Shown: positions 12,001-20,642, counted from the first letter of the stretch. The stretch: DNA of 64,000 bases from Bryopsis sp. KO-2023 (GCA_030272585.1 BSYQ01000005.1:1798001-1862000), one strand, 5' to 3'. Program-made: numbers and translations. Notes: generated from the letters alone by a model not told the origin.

Positions 12001-14433
12001 AGGGTGTTCAAGATGTCTGCTGATGGAGTTCTACAGACTGTGGAAGGGAAGATTGTAGTGCCACAGAGTCTGAAAGCAATGGTGATGAAGGAAGGGCATG
12101 ACAGTTTGCTTGGAGGACACAAAGGGAAGGAAAGAACATTGTCTACACTACAGCAGAACTTCTGGTGGAAGAAGATGTCTCAAGAGGTGGCTCAGTATTG
12201 TAGGAGCTGTCCTGTGTGCCAGAAGACTAAATCATCTACTCAGAAGATTGCTGGAGATTTACAACCATTGCAAATCCCCACAAGAAGATGGAGCTCTGTG
12301 AGTTTGGACCTCATCACAGGATTACCAAGGACATCAAGGGGGAAGGATGCAATAGTGGTGTTTGTGGACAGGATGTCAAAGATGTCCCATTTCTGTGCAA
12401 CTGAAGGAACCATTGGAGCTGTTGGGATGGCTAGGATGCTATTTGATGAAGTCTGGAGGCATCATGGAATGCCTGAAGACCTGGTATCTGACAGAGATGC
12501 CAGGTTTACATCAGAACTGTGGAAGGAATTAATGAAGCTGGTGGGGACTACTTTGAAGATGTCATCTGCCAGGCATCCACAGTCAGATGGCCAGACAGAG
12601 AGGCTCAACAGGATTCTGGAGGAGAGCCTAAGAGCATATGTGAGCCATTCCCAAACAGACTGGGATCTGAAGTTAAGTGCAGCTGAATTTGTTTATAACC
12701 AAGGGAAGCAATCAAGCACTGGGTATAGCCCATTCTATCTCAATTCTGGAGAAGAACCCTTGGTGCCTGCAGCCTTGTTGGGGAGGAAGAAGATTGAGAC
12801 ACCCATCAGAGGTGTAGATGAAATTTTGAATGATCTGAAGATGGATGTAGAGGTGGCCAAGACATGCATTGCCAGAGCTCAAAACAGACAGAAGCAAAGT
12901 GCAGACAAGCACAGAAGAGTAGATGAGTTCAAGGTGGATGACATGGTCCTCCTCAGTACTAAAGATTTGAAGCTGGCTGGGAACAGATGCAAGAAGCTTG
13001 GACCTAAATATGTGGGACCATTCAAGATTGTGAAGAGAGTGGGCCAAGTGGCCTATGAATTGGAAGTTCCTCAGCAGTGGAGTTTACATCCAGTGTTCCA
13101 CATTTCAAAGCTCAGGAGATACCATCAGGATGAACAGTATGGAGAAAGGGAACCCAATCCAGTTCCACCTGAAATCATAGATGGAAACACAGAGTTCCAT
13201 GTGGAGAGCTTTTTGGATCACAGAGAGGTCAAGAGAGGCAGAGGCAGGGGGAGAATTTCAAGAGAATTCTTGATCAAATGGCAAGGATATGACAGGGGCC
13301 ATGATAGCTGGGAGCCTATCAGGAACCTGGAAAACTGTCCAGATGTTGCAGCAGCATACTTTCAGCAAAAACACTTGGAAGCAACAGAGCAGGAGAAGAA
13401 GGTTTGGAAGTGGAGATAAGAGGACTTCAAGAGCTGATGAGTGAGTAAATGAGAGATATCTCTGAAGAGACATGGGAATGAGAGAAGAATTTCAGTCTAT
13501 GATTGTTGGGGGTTCAGGGGAGATGGTGTTAGTGCTGAGACCAGATCAGCTGTTTTCTTTTCTACTGTCTTTGGGATGGTCTTTCAGATGGGGCTTTTCC
13601 TTTTTGCTTTTTGGGAGGTCTTTGGGATTTTTCCTTCTTGCTTTTGGGGGAGTGCTCTATTCTTTTCTTGCTGGAGTCTGTATGTGCTTAGTTGGTGACC
13701 TTAGGTCTGGGGTCCAGATTTCTAAGGTCAGGGGGAGTCTTGTGACAGTTTTTATATATAGAGAGAGAGGTGGGATTCGATCCCCAGACCTCTCAGTGGC
13801 GAGAACAGTGACAGTCGTACTAGTGATCCAGTGGGCGACGGTGGTTACGGAGGTTGGGTCGGTTATGTAGCCGTCCGACCAGTGACGTGACCCGATGTGA
13901 TAGTGTGATGGTACGGTGACTGTATGTGTGACTGTATCCGGACGGTGTAGTCCGGGGTCACGAGTGAGAGAGTTAGGGACAGTTACGGTTGGGACCGTTG
14001 ACGGGATTCGAACCCGGGTCAACGGTTGACGAGTCTTAAGGCTTCTCGCCTTAGACCGTGTTGTTCGTGTTTGTAAAAGTTCCTTTTGTCTTATACCCCC
14101 ACGGCTCTTTACACCGTTGACGGTAACATTCGCTCGTGGGAATTCAAAAGCGGTAAATACCTGCAAACCTTTCGAGGTCACACAAAATGTGTGACCTCTG
14201 TCCTCGTCGAAAATGGTCGAATGTTCACCGGATCCTATGATAAAACGATAAAAATATGGGATACAACGACGGGCGAGTGTGTGAGGAGTTTTGATTGTGT
14301 GCACAATCTTAACCAAGATGAATTTCAAGATGAATATCTTTTTTTTAATGTGTCATGGGTTGATAATGAAAAGATGGTGGCCATTTGTGGTAATGGGGAT
14401 ATTTGGGAGTGGGATTTTTCCAAGAACTTGTGA
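6083..14433 (+). CDS. F-box/WD40-repeat protein, interrupted by an LTR retrotransposon
   Basis: Residues from MSDYVPVEW onward begin with an F-box (LPRDILVEIFRRIPAVSLARC, then SWRDVM). WD-like blades follow, including GNLQIWRK, SGSRDATIRIWN, DGNIRSWEF, GSYDKTIKIWD and GDIWEWDF. F-box/WD40 proteins are substrate receptors of SCF ubiquitin ligases. The coding sequence is cut at 6835 by a chromovirus and resumes at 14119, after the second copy of the 5-bp target duplication. The two host parts (6083-6835 and 14119-14433) lie in the same frame and would encode 355 residues at an empty site. With the insertion, the frame ends 21 bases into the 5' LTR, so this allele gives a truncated protein of about 257 residues. 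No host introns are needed. ATG 6083 is the first ATG of the frame. Confidence 0.9.
6831..6835. repeat. Target site duplication, left copy
   Basis: CCGTT lies immediately before the TG of the 5' LTR and is repeated at 14114-14118. Five bp is the usual duplication size for Ty3/Gypsy integration. Confidence 0.9.
6860..6889 (-). other. tRNA T-arm-like hairpin in the LTR (module 1)
   Basis: GAGAGGT pairs with ACCTCTC, followed inward by GGG/CCC and a 7-nt loop ATTCGAT. Read on the minus strand this is an acceptor-like stem stacked on a T-arm with loop ATCGAAT, one base from the Pol III B-box core. A second copy lies in the 3' LTR at 13765-13794. Confidence 0.55.
7088..7152 (-). other. tRNA-Leu-like module in the LTR (module 2)
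   Basis: On the minus strand it opens with GGTCTAAGGCG, the D-loop end typical of eukaryotic tRNA-Leu. A short stem follows, then a long variable-arm-like palindrome GTCAAC-C-GTTGAC, then GGTTCGAATCC (an exact B-box) and CAACGGT. No matching 5' acceptor half is present, so it is not a complete tRNA gene. The 3' LTR copy is at 13993-14057. Confidence 0.55.
7211..7224 (+). other. Primer-binding site of chromovirus
   Basis: TGGTTTCGGAGCGA begins two bases after the 5' LTR. It resembles the common plant initiator-Met site TGGTATCAGAGC but differs at several bases, so the priming tRNA is not certain. Confidence 0.6.
7304..8872 (+). CDS. gag: Chromovirus gag
   Basis: A 522-residue frame. The first half is a long predicted coiled coil with repeated short blocks such as VEKLxNKHG. 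A capsid-like region of the retrotransposon gag type follows (DWVESMETYF, AAQEWY, FDPFDKAETARDQLFRLTH). The C-terminus holds one CCHC zinc knuckle (CHNCGKFGHFAREC) and a basic tail. It overlaps pol by 52 bp. The sequence is CpG-rich, like the LTRs and unlike most of pol. Confidence 0.92.
   Translation: MSAEDLNNVLESVAALKTGCKALEDRLGELEGLEIKTEIANIHKAGQNVEKLVNKHGDEFAKVHKAGLAVEKLANKHGESLQKLSKAVGKLDEAGAGLQDKVKAVKEKVAELGTTNETRHVETTGKLELLEKSAGEIRADMLKVRQGGTKLEQKVSKVSLESQANHQKLMQKLDELTLSQTLRETQAMEFRTETDTKFTTVLATMTELTEQQSTAQSAAGHTLEAGSGLHKKLLDLQEQMANQKLELQASLLAAKQEMEERIRQARTTAGATSGGSAAGPSIPDAWNFAPIRLGNPPQFFGKTGEGASDWVESMETYFVASGCPVGKRALLASTVLRGAAQEWYTVKKASNPMVMASWDVLGQELIEYFDPFDKAETARDQLFRLTHKKGTLREHISLFSKLLIKTPTMATEDKIHLFTHSLQAKIKSHVFLNRPQTFDEAVQLALQADRAAGRAGNEQTPWYPKQNRQYDDKMEIGAVSGEKWNQSSPKKGKCHNCGKFGHFARECRSKKKGGQNKSSGNE
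8821..13419 (+). CDS. pol: Chromovirus pol with C-terminal chromodomain
   Basis: A 1532-residue frame in the -1 relation to gag; GGGAAAC just before the gag stop fits the slippery pattern that many such elements use for -1 frameshifting. In order: aspartic protease (LIDSGATGDFMD), reverse transcriptase (FCVDYRALN, KVDLRAGFWQL, FLDDILIYS), RNase H (ATDGSQSGVGGVL, TDNQSLIWL), integrase with an HHCC finger (HDSLLGGHKG and CRSCPVCQ) and a DDE core (LVSDRDARFTSE, HPQSDGQTERLNR), and a chromodomain at the end (EFLIKWQGYD, DSWEPIRNLENC). The chromodomain of such elements is known to guide integration towards marked chromatin. Almost no CpG occurs after about 9,192. Confidence 0.95.
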   Translation: MSIEEEGWPKQVIGKRVRPPWTRPGGASKKPGHANVMSEMSSESRQYGSQDKEGLQGNQRNVSDGKVLVVDKVEGGTSKGSPENGAQAKAGSRCKTSSSYLGRFGGGKLARSSTSDSRAGKGDPVSNKAKGSIPTVLGQSIQKTPEMEGITKDSLQSSPPKGSVVMQKQLQTIKESISKPREVLTASGVWKSIHAKEESKGNHGIHKQVRFSSSTETHCPTPNQDTEEKMVTGKLGSVGQGDLGSTLLYVPGKLKTQTVKCLIDSGATGDFMDVITAQENALKIIKNEHLSVELADGSRILLKEKALIRLRLGPWVIKRTFWMVPNLKHKIILGKAWLVDHNPHIDLRSHVITICKPNKVPIKLQGFHPKVAAVQDPQEINLLSASEAKKCLKNRDGEAYLVLVRKVQDPQESGEINAAKQIRNPGEAKAVKGTEDGTDANFKGMVDGLDDELHELKDVLNEYKDVFPMDLPDHLPPHRPWDMKIPLKDDAKPVFGPLYKQSPKELDALKEQLDYLLQKGMIRPSHSNFGAPVLFVPKPGGALRFCVDYRALNRATKVTQFPIPRMDEMLDRLSHARYFSKVDLRAGFWQLRMAPGEEGKTAFRTKYGQYEFLVMPMGLSGSPGHFMSMMNEILAPYIDKFVQVFLDDILIYSSTPEEHAKHMKMVLEALRKHHLYAKLVKSAVGKKEVDFLGTWVTHQGVQPMADKLDAIKKWPTPSNVHDVRSFLGLCCFYRRFVANFSGKAAALTNLTKGNQQFIGGKEEQQAFEDLKDALCSAPVLIHPREDWPWIVATDGSQSGVGGVLMQEGPDGLHPVAFESHKLTDAETRYPIHEIELLGIVHCLKKWRAYLEGREFVLRTDNQSLIWLDSQQHLSRRQARWVEFLAPFRFQTVHIPGKDNVVADALSRCPHPVDPRDSGSGGGDLRASAPNGTTNTLVKHDGKVQRYQGLGAWGENHPQDLVFDEQPGEPLGSRLVKVTGCQTGKLPERLKTDVMPSDARGGTKWGTVNGLPRSDEQINALEKTSMEPVAQGSPQEVADAQKNDVHCKEILKRLDSDIQTQRVFKMSADGVLQTVEGKIVVPQSLKAMVMKEGHDSLLGGHKGKERTLSTLQQNFWWKKMSQEVAQYCRSCPVCQKTKSSTQKIAGDLQPLQIPTRRWSSVSLDLITGLPRTSRGKDAIVVFVDRMSKMSHFCATEGTIGAVGMARMLFDEVWRHHGMPEDLVSDRDARFTSELWKELMKLVGTTLKMSSARHPQSDGQTERLNRILEESLRAYVSHSQTDWDLKLSAAEFVYNQGKQSSTGYSPFYLNSGEEPLVPAALLGRKKIETPIRGVDEILNDLKMDVEVAKTCIARAQNRQKQSADKHRRVDEFKVDDMVLLSTKDLKLAGNRCKKLGPKYVGPFKIVKRVGQVAYELEVPQQWSLHPVFHISKLRRYHQDEQYGEREPNPVPPEIIDGNTEFHVESFLDHREVKRGRGRGRISREFLIKWQGYDRGHDSWEPIRNLENCPDVAAAYFQQKHLEATEQEKKVWKWR
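13725..13738 (+). other. Polypurine tract of chromovirus
   Basis: A purine-rich run (AAGGTCAGGGGGAG) ends two bases before the 3' LTR, where the plus-strand primer of LTR retrotransposons normally lies. The 300 bp between the pol stop and this tract are non-coding, T/G-rich and free of CpG. Confidence 0.7.
13741..14113 (+). repeat. 3' LTR of chromovirus
   Basis: 373 bp, base-for-base identical to the 5' LTR by direct reading. The host sequence resumes with the target duplication CCGTT at 14114. Confidence 0.96.
14114..14118. repeat. Target site duplication, right copy
   Basis: CCGTT follows the CA end of the 3' LTR and matches 6831-6835. The host frame continues through it into DGNIRSWEF. 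Confidence 0.9.
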
Positions 14434-16406
14434 GCATTATCTTGTGTAAGACATGCAGTGCAGAGCAGAGCAGAGCAGAGCCAAGTGGAAGAGTTGTCCT
14501 TTGGAGAAGACTCCAGAGAGCAAACCACTTTTCTGTGAGGTGACATTATTTTTTAGGCTTTCCAGGACAGAATGCAACTGACAAAAAAGACTACGAATTA
14601 TATTCTGTACAGTAAGGGAAAAAAAGCCACAGAAAAAGATCCTCCGTTTTCTTTTCCCTTCTTACAGCATTGAGAATTGTGTAGCCAGCCCAAAAAATCT
14701 TGCATCACAATATGTAAGGTGTTTATGAGCCCGATGTCAAAAACTAGGAGGACAGTCGACAGTGTACACTTTGGTTTCTTTAACTTTTTCCATATTCTCA
14801 TTGGGAGCAGCCTGTCTTTCACAACATATAGAAAAAAAGAAAGAAAAAGGGAAGGGGGGAGGAGGGGGCAGGGCATTATACACAAATATTGCACATGTGC
14901 ATTTTAAATTTTGCAGATGCGATGGCTTATGTTTCTCGACTTTCTTTTCTCTGTACATGTATGTATTTCTTCTCGATTTCTGACCTCCTGATATGACAGA
15001 GTTATCAGTTCCCAGAGTGGAAAAAAAAAACTGTCAGAACAATTCTGCTGAATCTTGTGCAGTTTTCTGGATTCCTGTCGGCCCCAATGCATTGGGAACA
15101 GAACTGAGATTTTCCCATTTACAATTATATGTTTCTGTAGAATACAAAAGAAATTTCACCCCTTCTTGCAAGCATAATAACAAAACCACAGGCTTTTTTT
15201 TTGCTTTTTGCTTTTTCATGCACAGCCTGATTTATTTCCTAAAAAAAAAATACGTCTTTTTTTTTACACATGCCATAACTTTTTTTTTTTTTTTCCCCTT
15301 CTTCTTTTTCTTCCCCAAACGCTTCCATCAAACCTTTGGAATACATTTTTGAAAATTTGATTTTTTACCAGTTCTTTTTCCCCTCCATCCAGTCAAAAGC
15401 TGAAATCCAACCAACCAACCAACCAAAAACAAATGCATGTGTTGAAAATGTACATCTAATTTTAGAAACGGATGAGTGTATGTGCAATAATGCATAATGC
15501 ATAATGTATTCTGATAATGATGACCCCCAGAATTACAAAAGCTCTATCTTTTCGTTTAATCACAGATTTCCATCCTTTATTATTATTTTTTTTACTTTTG
15601 ATGCCATGTCTTCCAGCACCAACATTTTTTTTTCTTTTTTTCTAAAAAGTAATCACAATCTGAGTGAGTGCTTGTGTACTCCGAATTCGAACCTCCCTTT
15701 ATATGTATTTTTTTTTTTCATAATATATATATTTTCTTGCGTATATTTTTTTCAAAGGCATTTCCATTGTTCCCAACATATCTGCAGAGATGCTCCTTCC
15801 AAACCAACAAAAAAAAAAAAAAACATAAAAAAAAACGACCCTTGAAAAGAAATTGGAACATATATATTTTTTTCGACCAAAGTTATTCCCTCTTACACCA
15901 CACCACCAAGGCGACCCCTCCCTCCCTTTCCCAAAAAAAAAAAAAGAAAAGGGAAAAAAAAAATAGGAAGAAAACAAAAGAAAAAAAAAGGGTAGAAAAA
16001 CACCCACGGAAAATAAAGGAAGAGTTCAAAAGTGTTTCAATATACACAAGCCCCCCCCCCAAAAAAACATGAAACCTTTCCTCGACAATGAATAAAACAT
16101 CCTCAATGCACCGATCGATATACATTAGAAAATTGGGGGAACAAAAACCTTTCCTTTCTGGAATCAGCCTTGATGCCATAAGATTTCCTTTTTTTTCCAT
16201 CAGGAAAAATTAAATAGCACCCGTTTCGTTTTCAAGCAGACAAGTGCTCCCCAAAACGAAACGATCAAAATATAGCTGGACTCACTCATTTCATTTTATT
16301 AATGAAATCATATGCAAATGTCCCCTCTCTATCTCTCTTGTTCCCCCCACCGCCATAATCAAAAACGTGCAGATCAAATTTTTCCGCCCCGCCGCCAGTT
16401 TGGCAT
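14434..16406. other. Intergenic region, 3' of the F-box/WD40 gene
   Basis: No gene is seen. A short GCAGA/AGAGC pentamer array lies at about 14457-14480 just after the stop codon. The rest is A/T-rich with poly-A and poly-T runs and many short low-complexity open frames on both strands. Two genes converge here, so most of it is probably 3' UTRs and spacer. Confidence 0.5.
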
Positions 16407-16796
16407 TCATCCATCTTTCGTTTTGCGAGACGATTTCTTCTTCTTTTTCTTTGGCTTTTTTTTGGTATCGTCCTCGCTGTTTTCCTTTTCGTTTTCCGAT
16501 TTTTCCTCCGTCCCGTCGTCTTCCGACCCTTCCGACCCTTCCCCAGGATCGTCCTTCTCCTCTGGTTCTTTCTCGCGGCCTTCCTCCCTGCCAGCAGGTC
16601 TGACTCTCCTATTTCTCTCCTCTGTGTTGGTGGCGGCAAAGTAATTGAACGTTTTTATGGCCGCTTCCAAGGTCCTTTCCGACGAGCGGTCATCGCGATC
16701 GCCCCGTCTTAAAAATAAGGACGCGGCGCTGGGGAACGTCAGTAACAAGACAAAACTCACTGCCGCGACTGTCGATAGCGCGGCAGGGCGGGACAT
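16407..16796 (-). CDS. Small signal-peptide protein with an acidic-then-basic low-complexity tail
   Basis: 129 residues starting MSRPAALSTVAAVSFVLLLTF. The first 25 or so form a clear signal peptide or signal anchor with an AxA-like cleavage site near PSAAS. A short globular stretch follows (ERTLEAAIKTFNYFAATN). The second half is almost only E, D, G and S, ending in a lysine run (KKKPKKKKKKSS). I do not recognise a family. The ATG sits directly after a splice-acceptor-like TTTTCTTTTCCAG on this strand, and a donor (AAAGGTAAGG) lies near 16928, so a 5' UTR intron of about 130 bp is likely. The coding strand is free of the homopolymer runs that fill the downstream spacer. Confidence 0.6.
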   Translation of the reverse strand: MSRPAALSTVAAVSFVLLLTFPSAASLFLRRGDRDDRSSERTLEAAIKTFNYFAATNTEERNRRVRPAGREEGREKEPEEKDDPGEGSEGSEDDGTEEKSENEKENSEDDTKKKPKKKKKKSSRKTKDG

Positions 16797-18155
16797 CCTG
16801 GAAAAGAAAAACGAACAGGTTTCTTTCGCCAAAACAAAACAGGCCCCAAGGGAGCGTGTTTGCCAATGTTGGTTGATGTCTGACGTCTCTCCGACGGCAA
16901 GGCACGTGGTCGGTCCTGTTCCTTACCTTTCTCAATCACCCCCCAAGTGACGATGAATATATAACGCCGACTTATGGCGGCGACATCATGATGATCTCCT
17001 CCCCAGTTTCTGTTTCGAAACGCTCACCCTGAGCGTTACGATATCGATGCCGACATCGATGCCGACAGGGCGTTTTAACTTTCGGTTCTGGTTGCAAGTA
17101 TGAAAAGTCTCGGCTGCGTTCGATGGTGTGGCGCTTTGGACAACTTCTCGTGTAGCAGCGATTCGTTCGAAAAAAAAGAAGGAATCCTGGCTGCCACTGG
17201 ATGGGACATTCTTTGCCGCCCGTTCGAACAGAATATTCTGCGGGATGACTGTTGCAATTGTCGCTGTCGCTGGGGAAAGCCGTTGGTTTTCTTTCTTTTC
17301 TTTTCGCTTGCAAAAAACGCGGCGTGCGGTTCGTATGTGTCGGCGCGATGGCAGTACGATTTGGATGCGGGAAAAAAGGAGGGTGTTTTCTCGTGTGTTG
17401 GGTGGAGTGGGAAAACAGGGCAGCCAAAGGCCAAAGCTGGAGTACGGCTGACTGCGTTTTACACACCTCACTAGGAGATGCATAATTTTCTGGCGTGGAT
17501 ATTCCTCAGGTACATGTACTTGAATATCTCTTAAAATAGCTTGTACATACCTACGTAACCCAGCCAGACGAAAAGGTGTGGCTTCGAGTTCGTTTTTGTA
17601 TCGATTTTTCAGTTTCGACCTCCACACCGTTCGAGTCGTTCGCGCGTGCCAGCGCTAACACCGCCCCACGGAGGCTTCTTGACGCAGCGAGGATTGCGGC
17701 CAGGGCTCCTCATCGATCGGTAGAAGTTCAACCCGACAGGTCTTTTCCCCTGAGTTGGCGTGTGGTGTCGTTCGATTGTCGGAAAGTCGCGGATTGAGCA
17801 GAGACGACGCGCATATCGGATCGCAAAACGAGTGACTCTCGGTTCCAGACGGACAAGAATCTGGAAGCAGTTCTCGCGCGTGTCGCATCCGCACCGCTTG
17901 TCGAGGGGCCTTTTTTCCTGCGCTCCATATGTAAACCCTTTCGCCAGTCCGTCATAGCCCCTCAGTTACAGGGCCCTGACCGCGCGAGGAGGAGAAAAAG
18001 AGAGAGAAAGAGGGGGTCCAAATCACGGGGACGGTTGGGATATATATACTTTCGCCCTTAGGATTCCCCTGGTGGCCCCTTCATCCTGCCCAACGCCTCC
18101 TCGACCTGAGAGGGAGCGCCAGATTCCTTGCCAGGGTTGAGAAAGGGGAAGAAGA
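16797..18155. other. Divergent promoter region between 16796 (-) and 18156 (+)
   Basis: The region is GC-rich with frequent CpG and few homopolymers. Several frames of 100-210 codons are open on both strands at 16972-17630, but none resembles a protein family and they overlap one another, as expected of GC-rich regulatory DNA. TATA-like elements occur at both sides (about 16958 on the minus strand, 18041 on the plus strand). Confidence 0.45.
18041..18048 (+). promoter_or_regulatory. TATA box of the TIGR01589-domain gene
   Basis: TATATATA in a GC-rich context, 108 bp upstream of the ATG at 18156. The position fits a TATA element with a 5' leader of roughly 80 bases. Confidence 0.55.
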
Positions 18156-19199
18156 ATGTCAGGTGTGCCGACACCTGTTGGTGCGGTGTCCGGTAGCGGT
18201 GGAGGGGAAATCCCGACACCATCGACTTCGGGAGGGGATGGAGGCGGGGGCGGGAGTTCGCCACCTGCCCAGGTGTCTCTGTCTGACATCCAGCTCGTCC
18301 AGAATCTCATCGAAAAGTGCCTTCAGAAATACATGTCCAAAGAGGAGGTGGTCAACACGCTGCAGAAAAAGAGCAATATCCCTGCGACCTTCACCACGCT
18401 CATCCTCCAGCAGCTGGAACAGCAGAACCCCGAGTTTTTCTGGGTGTACTACCTCAGGTTGAAGCTGAAAGACCAGATAGTGTTGTTCAACTACCTGCTG
18501 GACCAGCAGAACCAAATGCTGGCAAAAATGCAAGAGAGATTCATCCAAGGGATGGCCGCACCGCCCCCACCCACTCCAGCAATGTTCCCTAGACCCCCCG
18601 GTATGATGGTCCCGCAAGCTGCTCCGATTTTGGGCCCCCAGATGCAAACTCAGTCCAGTCAGCCTGCCCTTTTCATTCGACCGAGTTCACAGATGGCCCC
18701 ACCCTCCATATCAATGGCCATCAAACAGGAGGAAAACCCTACCCCTCAGATTCAGCCCCCCGAAACCAACAGGGGGTTACCTCCAGTTTCCTCCGGACCT
18801 GGGGTGGTGTTGGCCAGCAGCAAACCGTTGGATGGTCAAACTTCAGCTTCGGAGAAAGGGGGGGAAGGTTCGATAGGGCTGGTCCCGGATATTTCATCCC
18901 CGATGGACTTGAGTTTTCCTGGGGTTATTTTTGGCAATTGTTCCAGCCCTGATATCGTTCTGCCGGGTATGTCGGCAGATTTGGTGTCCAGGGGGGGGTT
19001 GCAATGCATTGGGGTGGGGTCCAGCAGCGATCTGCAGGGGTTGGTTGATAATATTGACTATAGCGGGCTGGATTCCCAGGTGGTCCCTCTAGCACCGGAA
19101 GAACGGGATGGCATGGGGGCAGCTTGGGGGATGGATTTACCAAAAATAGCCAGTTTTTCAGATATGGCAGCATTAGATTTCGAGAATTTGCAGCAGTGA
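18156..19199 (+). CDS. Plant-specific TIGR01589 (A_thal_3526) domain protein
   Basis: 347 residues in one exon. After a Gly/Ser/Pro-rich start, residues about 40-115 match the plant-specific domain TIGR01589: VSLSDIQLVQNLIEKCLQKY, then EEVVNTLQKK, a run ending EFFWVYYLRLKLKDQI, and FNYLLDQQ. This all-helical domain is known from land plants and its molecular role is not established. The rest is Pro/Gln/Ser-rich and probably disordered, with short acidic-hydrophobic patches near the C-terminus (MDLSFPGVIF, ASFSDMAALDFENLQQ) that could act as activation or docking motifs; that is inference. The gene supports a streptophyte origin for the window. Confidence 0.85.
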   Translation: MSGVPTPVGAVSGSGGGEIPTPSTSGGDGGGGGSSPPAQVSLSDIQLVQNLIEKCLQKYMSKEEVVNTLQKKSNIPATFTTLILQQLEQQNPEFFWVYYLRLKLKDQIVLFNYLLDQQNQMLAKMQERFIQGMAAPPPPTPAMFPRPPGMMVPQAAPILGPQMQTQSSQPALFIRPSSQMAPPSISMAIKQEENPTPQIQPPETNRGLPPVSSGPGVVLASSKPLDGQTSASEKGGEGSIGLVPDISSPMDLSFPGVIFGNCSSPDIVLPGMSADLVSRGGLQCIGVGSSSDLQGLVDNIDYSGLDSQVVPLAPEERDGMGAAWGMDLPKIASFSDMAALDFENLQQ

Positions 19200-19529
19200 G
19201 TGAATATCGTGTTTCTATTTTGAGGGGGGGGGGGGGGGAAGCAAGAGGGGCTCTGCATGGGGGGTTATCTTTTTTTAACTGTCGGTTTGCTGGGGATGCG
19301 TGTGTGTGTGGGGCGGGTGGTGCCCACATGGAATTATTTTGGAGTGGAAGAAAATCGAGGGGGGCTGATATGGATGGTCGGAGGGGGGGGGGGGGGGGGG
19401 GGGGGGTTGGCGAGTTTCGCTTGTTTTGCATAGATGAAACGACGGTAAACTTCATGAGTTGGAGGTTTTTTTTGTGGAACGGGATTATGATATTCAGAAA
19501 GAGAGAGAAGGGGAGGGGGGGGGGGGGGA

Positions 19530-19585
19530 GAACTATCTTCTTTCGTTTCTGTTTCTGTTTTGTTCAGTCTTGTTCATTTTTTGAT
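19530..19585. repeat. 56-bp direct repeat, copy 1 (copy 2 at 19768-19823)
   Basis: The segment starting GAACTATCTTC and ending TTTTTTGAT recurs without mismatch 238 bp downstream. A shorter, diverged relative starts near 19951 (ATCTTC, then TTTCTGTTTT). The spacer between copies carries a poly-T/poly-G tract. Confidence 0.8.
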
Positions 19586-20606
19586 GAGGTTAAAGGGCAT
19601 AGAACAACCTGAAGGGGAAAAAAAAGCATTCCTTTTTTTGATGGGTCGGAAACGACCAGTTTTGTCTGAAAAAAGAAACCGCATGGAGGTATTTTGTTTG
19701 TTTGTTTTTTGTTTTTTTTTTGGGGGGGGGGGTTGGCAGAAAAAAAAAAACACAAAAGAACAAAAAAGAACTATCTTCTTTCGTTTCTGTTTCTGTTTTG
19801 TTCAGTCTTGTTCATTTTTTGATCAGGTTGCTTGGATTGCACGGGGGGGGGGGAATTCCCGAGGGGGATAAAACGGTGTTATGTCTATGTGTTTGAATTT
19901 TTTCGGGATGGGGGGATGGGTGGAAAAACACAAAAACACAAAAAAAAAATATCTTCTTTTTTTGTTTCTGTTTTACAAGTTTTGTCTCGGATGACACAGA
20001 CTGTCTTGAGAGTTTTTGGTTTCAACGTTGTCTATTCGTCTTAATTGCTTTCTTTTTTTATAATTTCTTTTTTTCTTTTTTTTGGAGGGGAGGGGAAGGG
20101 AAGGGAGGGGAGGGGATGCCAAGGTCAGTTCTCATTTTTGTAAGGAAGAATTTTGGGCGGTTGTGCCCATCTGTCAATATGCATTGCCTTTTTTCCACCT
20201 TTGTGGAAAACCTGGGAAACTATCTAGAAACACCAACAGAACGTGGAGCTGTTGCAAAAAAAATGCCATTCTCATTAAGGAAAACTTGTGGGTTTTTCAA
20301 AATATGACACGTGCACCCGATGGGATTCCTCTTTTGCAATCAATGAGGAGAAGGGGGGAAGAAGAAGGGTTGTCCAAAAAAAATTTGATAACTGTTTTCC
20401 TGATAAGTTTTTTTTTTTGGAAAGAATGGGGAGGGGGACTTCAATCTCATGCAATAATGTTTCGTCGTGTGCAGCACTTTTGTTTTCTATCGTTCTGGCC
20501 AGTGTTTTTTTTTTTTTTTTCGCCCATTGTATTGCCCTCCAAAAAAATTGCCTTTCAGCCAAAAAAGGGCCACACCCATCAAAAGTTTGGTAGGACTTGA
20601 AAAAAC

Positions 20607-20642
20607 AATCGTGGATTGTTTCAAGAAAAACAATCCACGATT
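20607..20642. repeat. 15-bp perfect hairpin, followed by a second hairpin at 20671-20698
   Basis: AATCGTGGATTGTTT pairs perfectly with AAACAATCCACGATT across a 6-nt spacer. Twenty-eight bases later GGTTGTGA (20671-20678) pairs with TCACAACC (20691-20698) across 12 nt. Two such stems so close together in A/T-rich spacer suggest a structured RNA or remnants of small inverted-repeat elements. Confidence 0.7.

Larger units (their letters stand above)
6836..14113 (+). mobile_element. Ty3/Gypsy chromovirus, whole-looking and very young
   Basis: The order is LTR, primer-binding site, gag, pol (protease, reverse transcriptase, RNase H, integrase, chromodomain), purine tract, LTR. The two 373-bp LTRs read identical along their full length, both start TG and end CA, and CCGTT is duplicated at the junctions. 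Integrase lies after RNase H, which gives the Ty3/Gypsy order, and the C-terminal chromodomain places it among chromoviruses. The element looks whole; I saw no break in its two long frames. Identical LTRs imply an insertion too recent to have gathered LTR differences. It sits in sense orientation inside an F-box/WD40 coding exon. Confidence 0.96.

Noticed and set aside
16986-17627. Minus-strand open frame of 213 codons in GC-rich DNA
   Set aside because: Several other frames are equally open on both strands, the sequence matches no family, and the region fits a divergent promoter.
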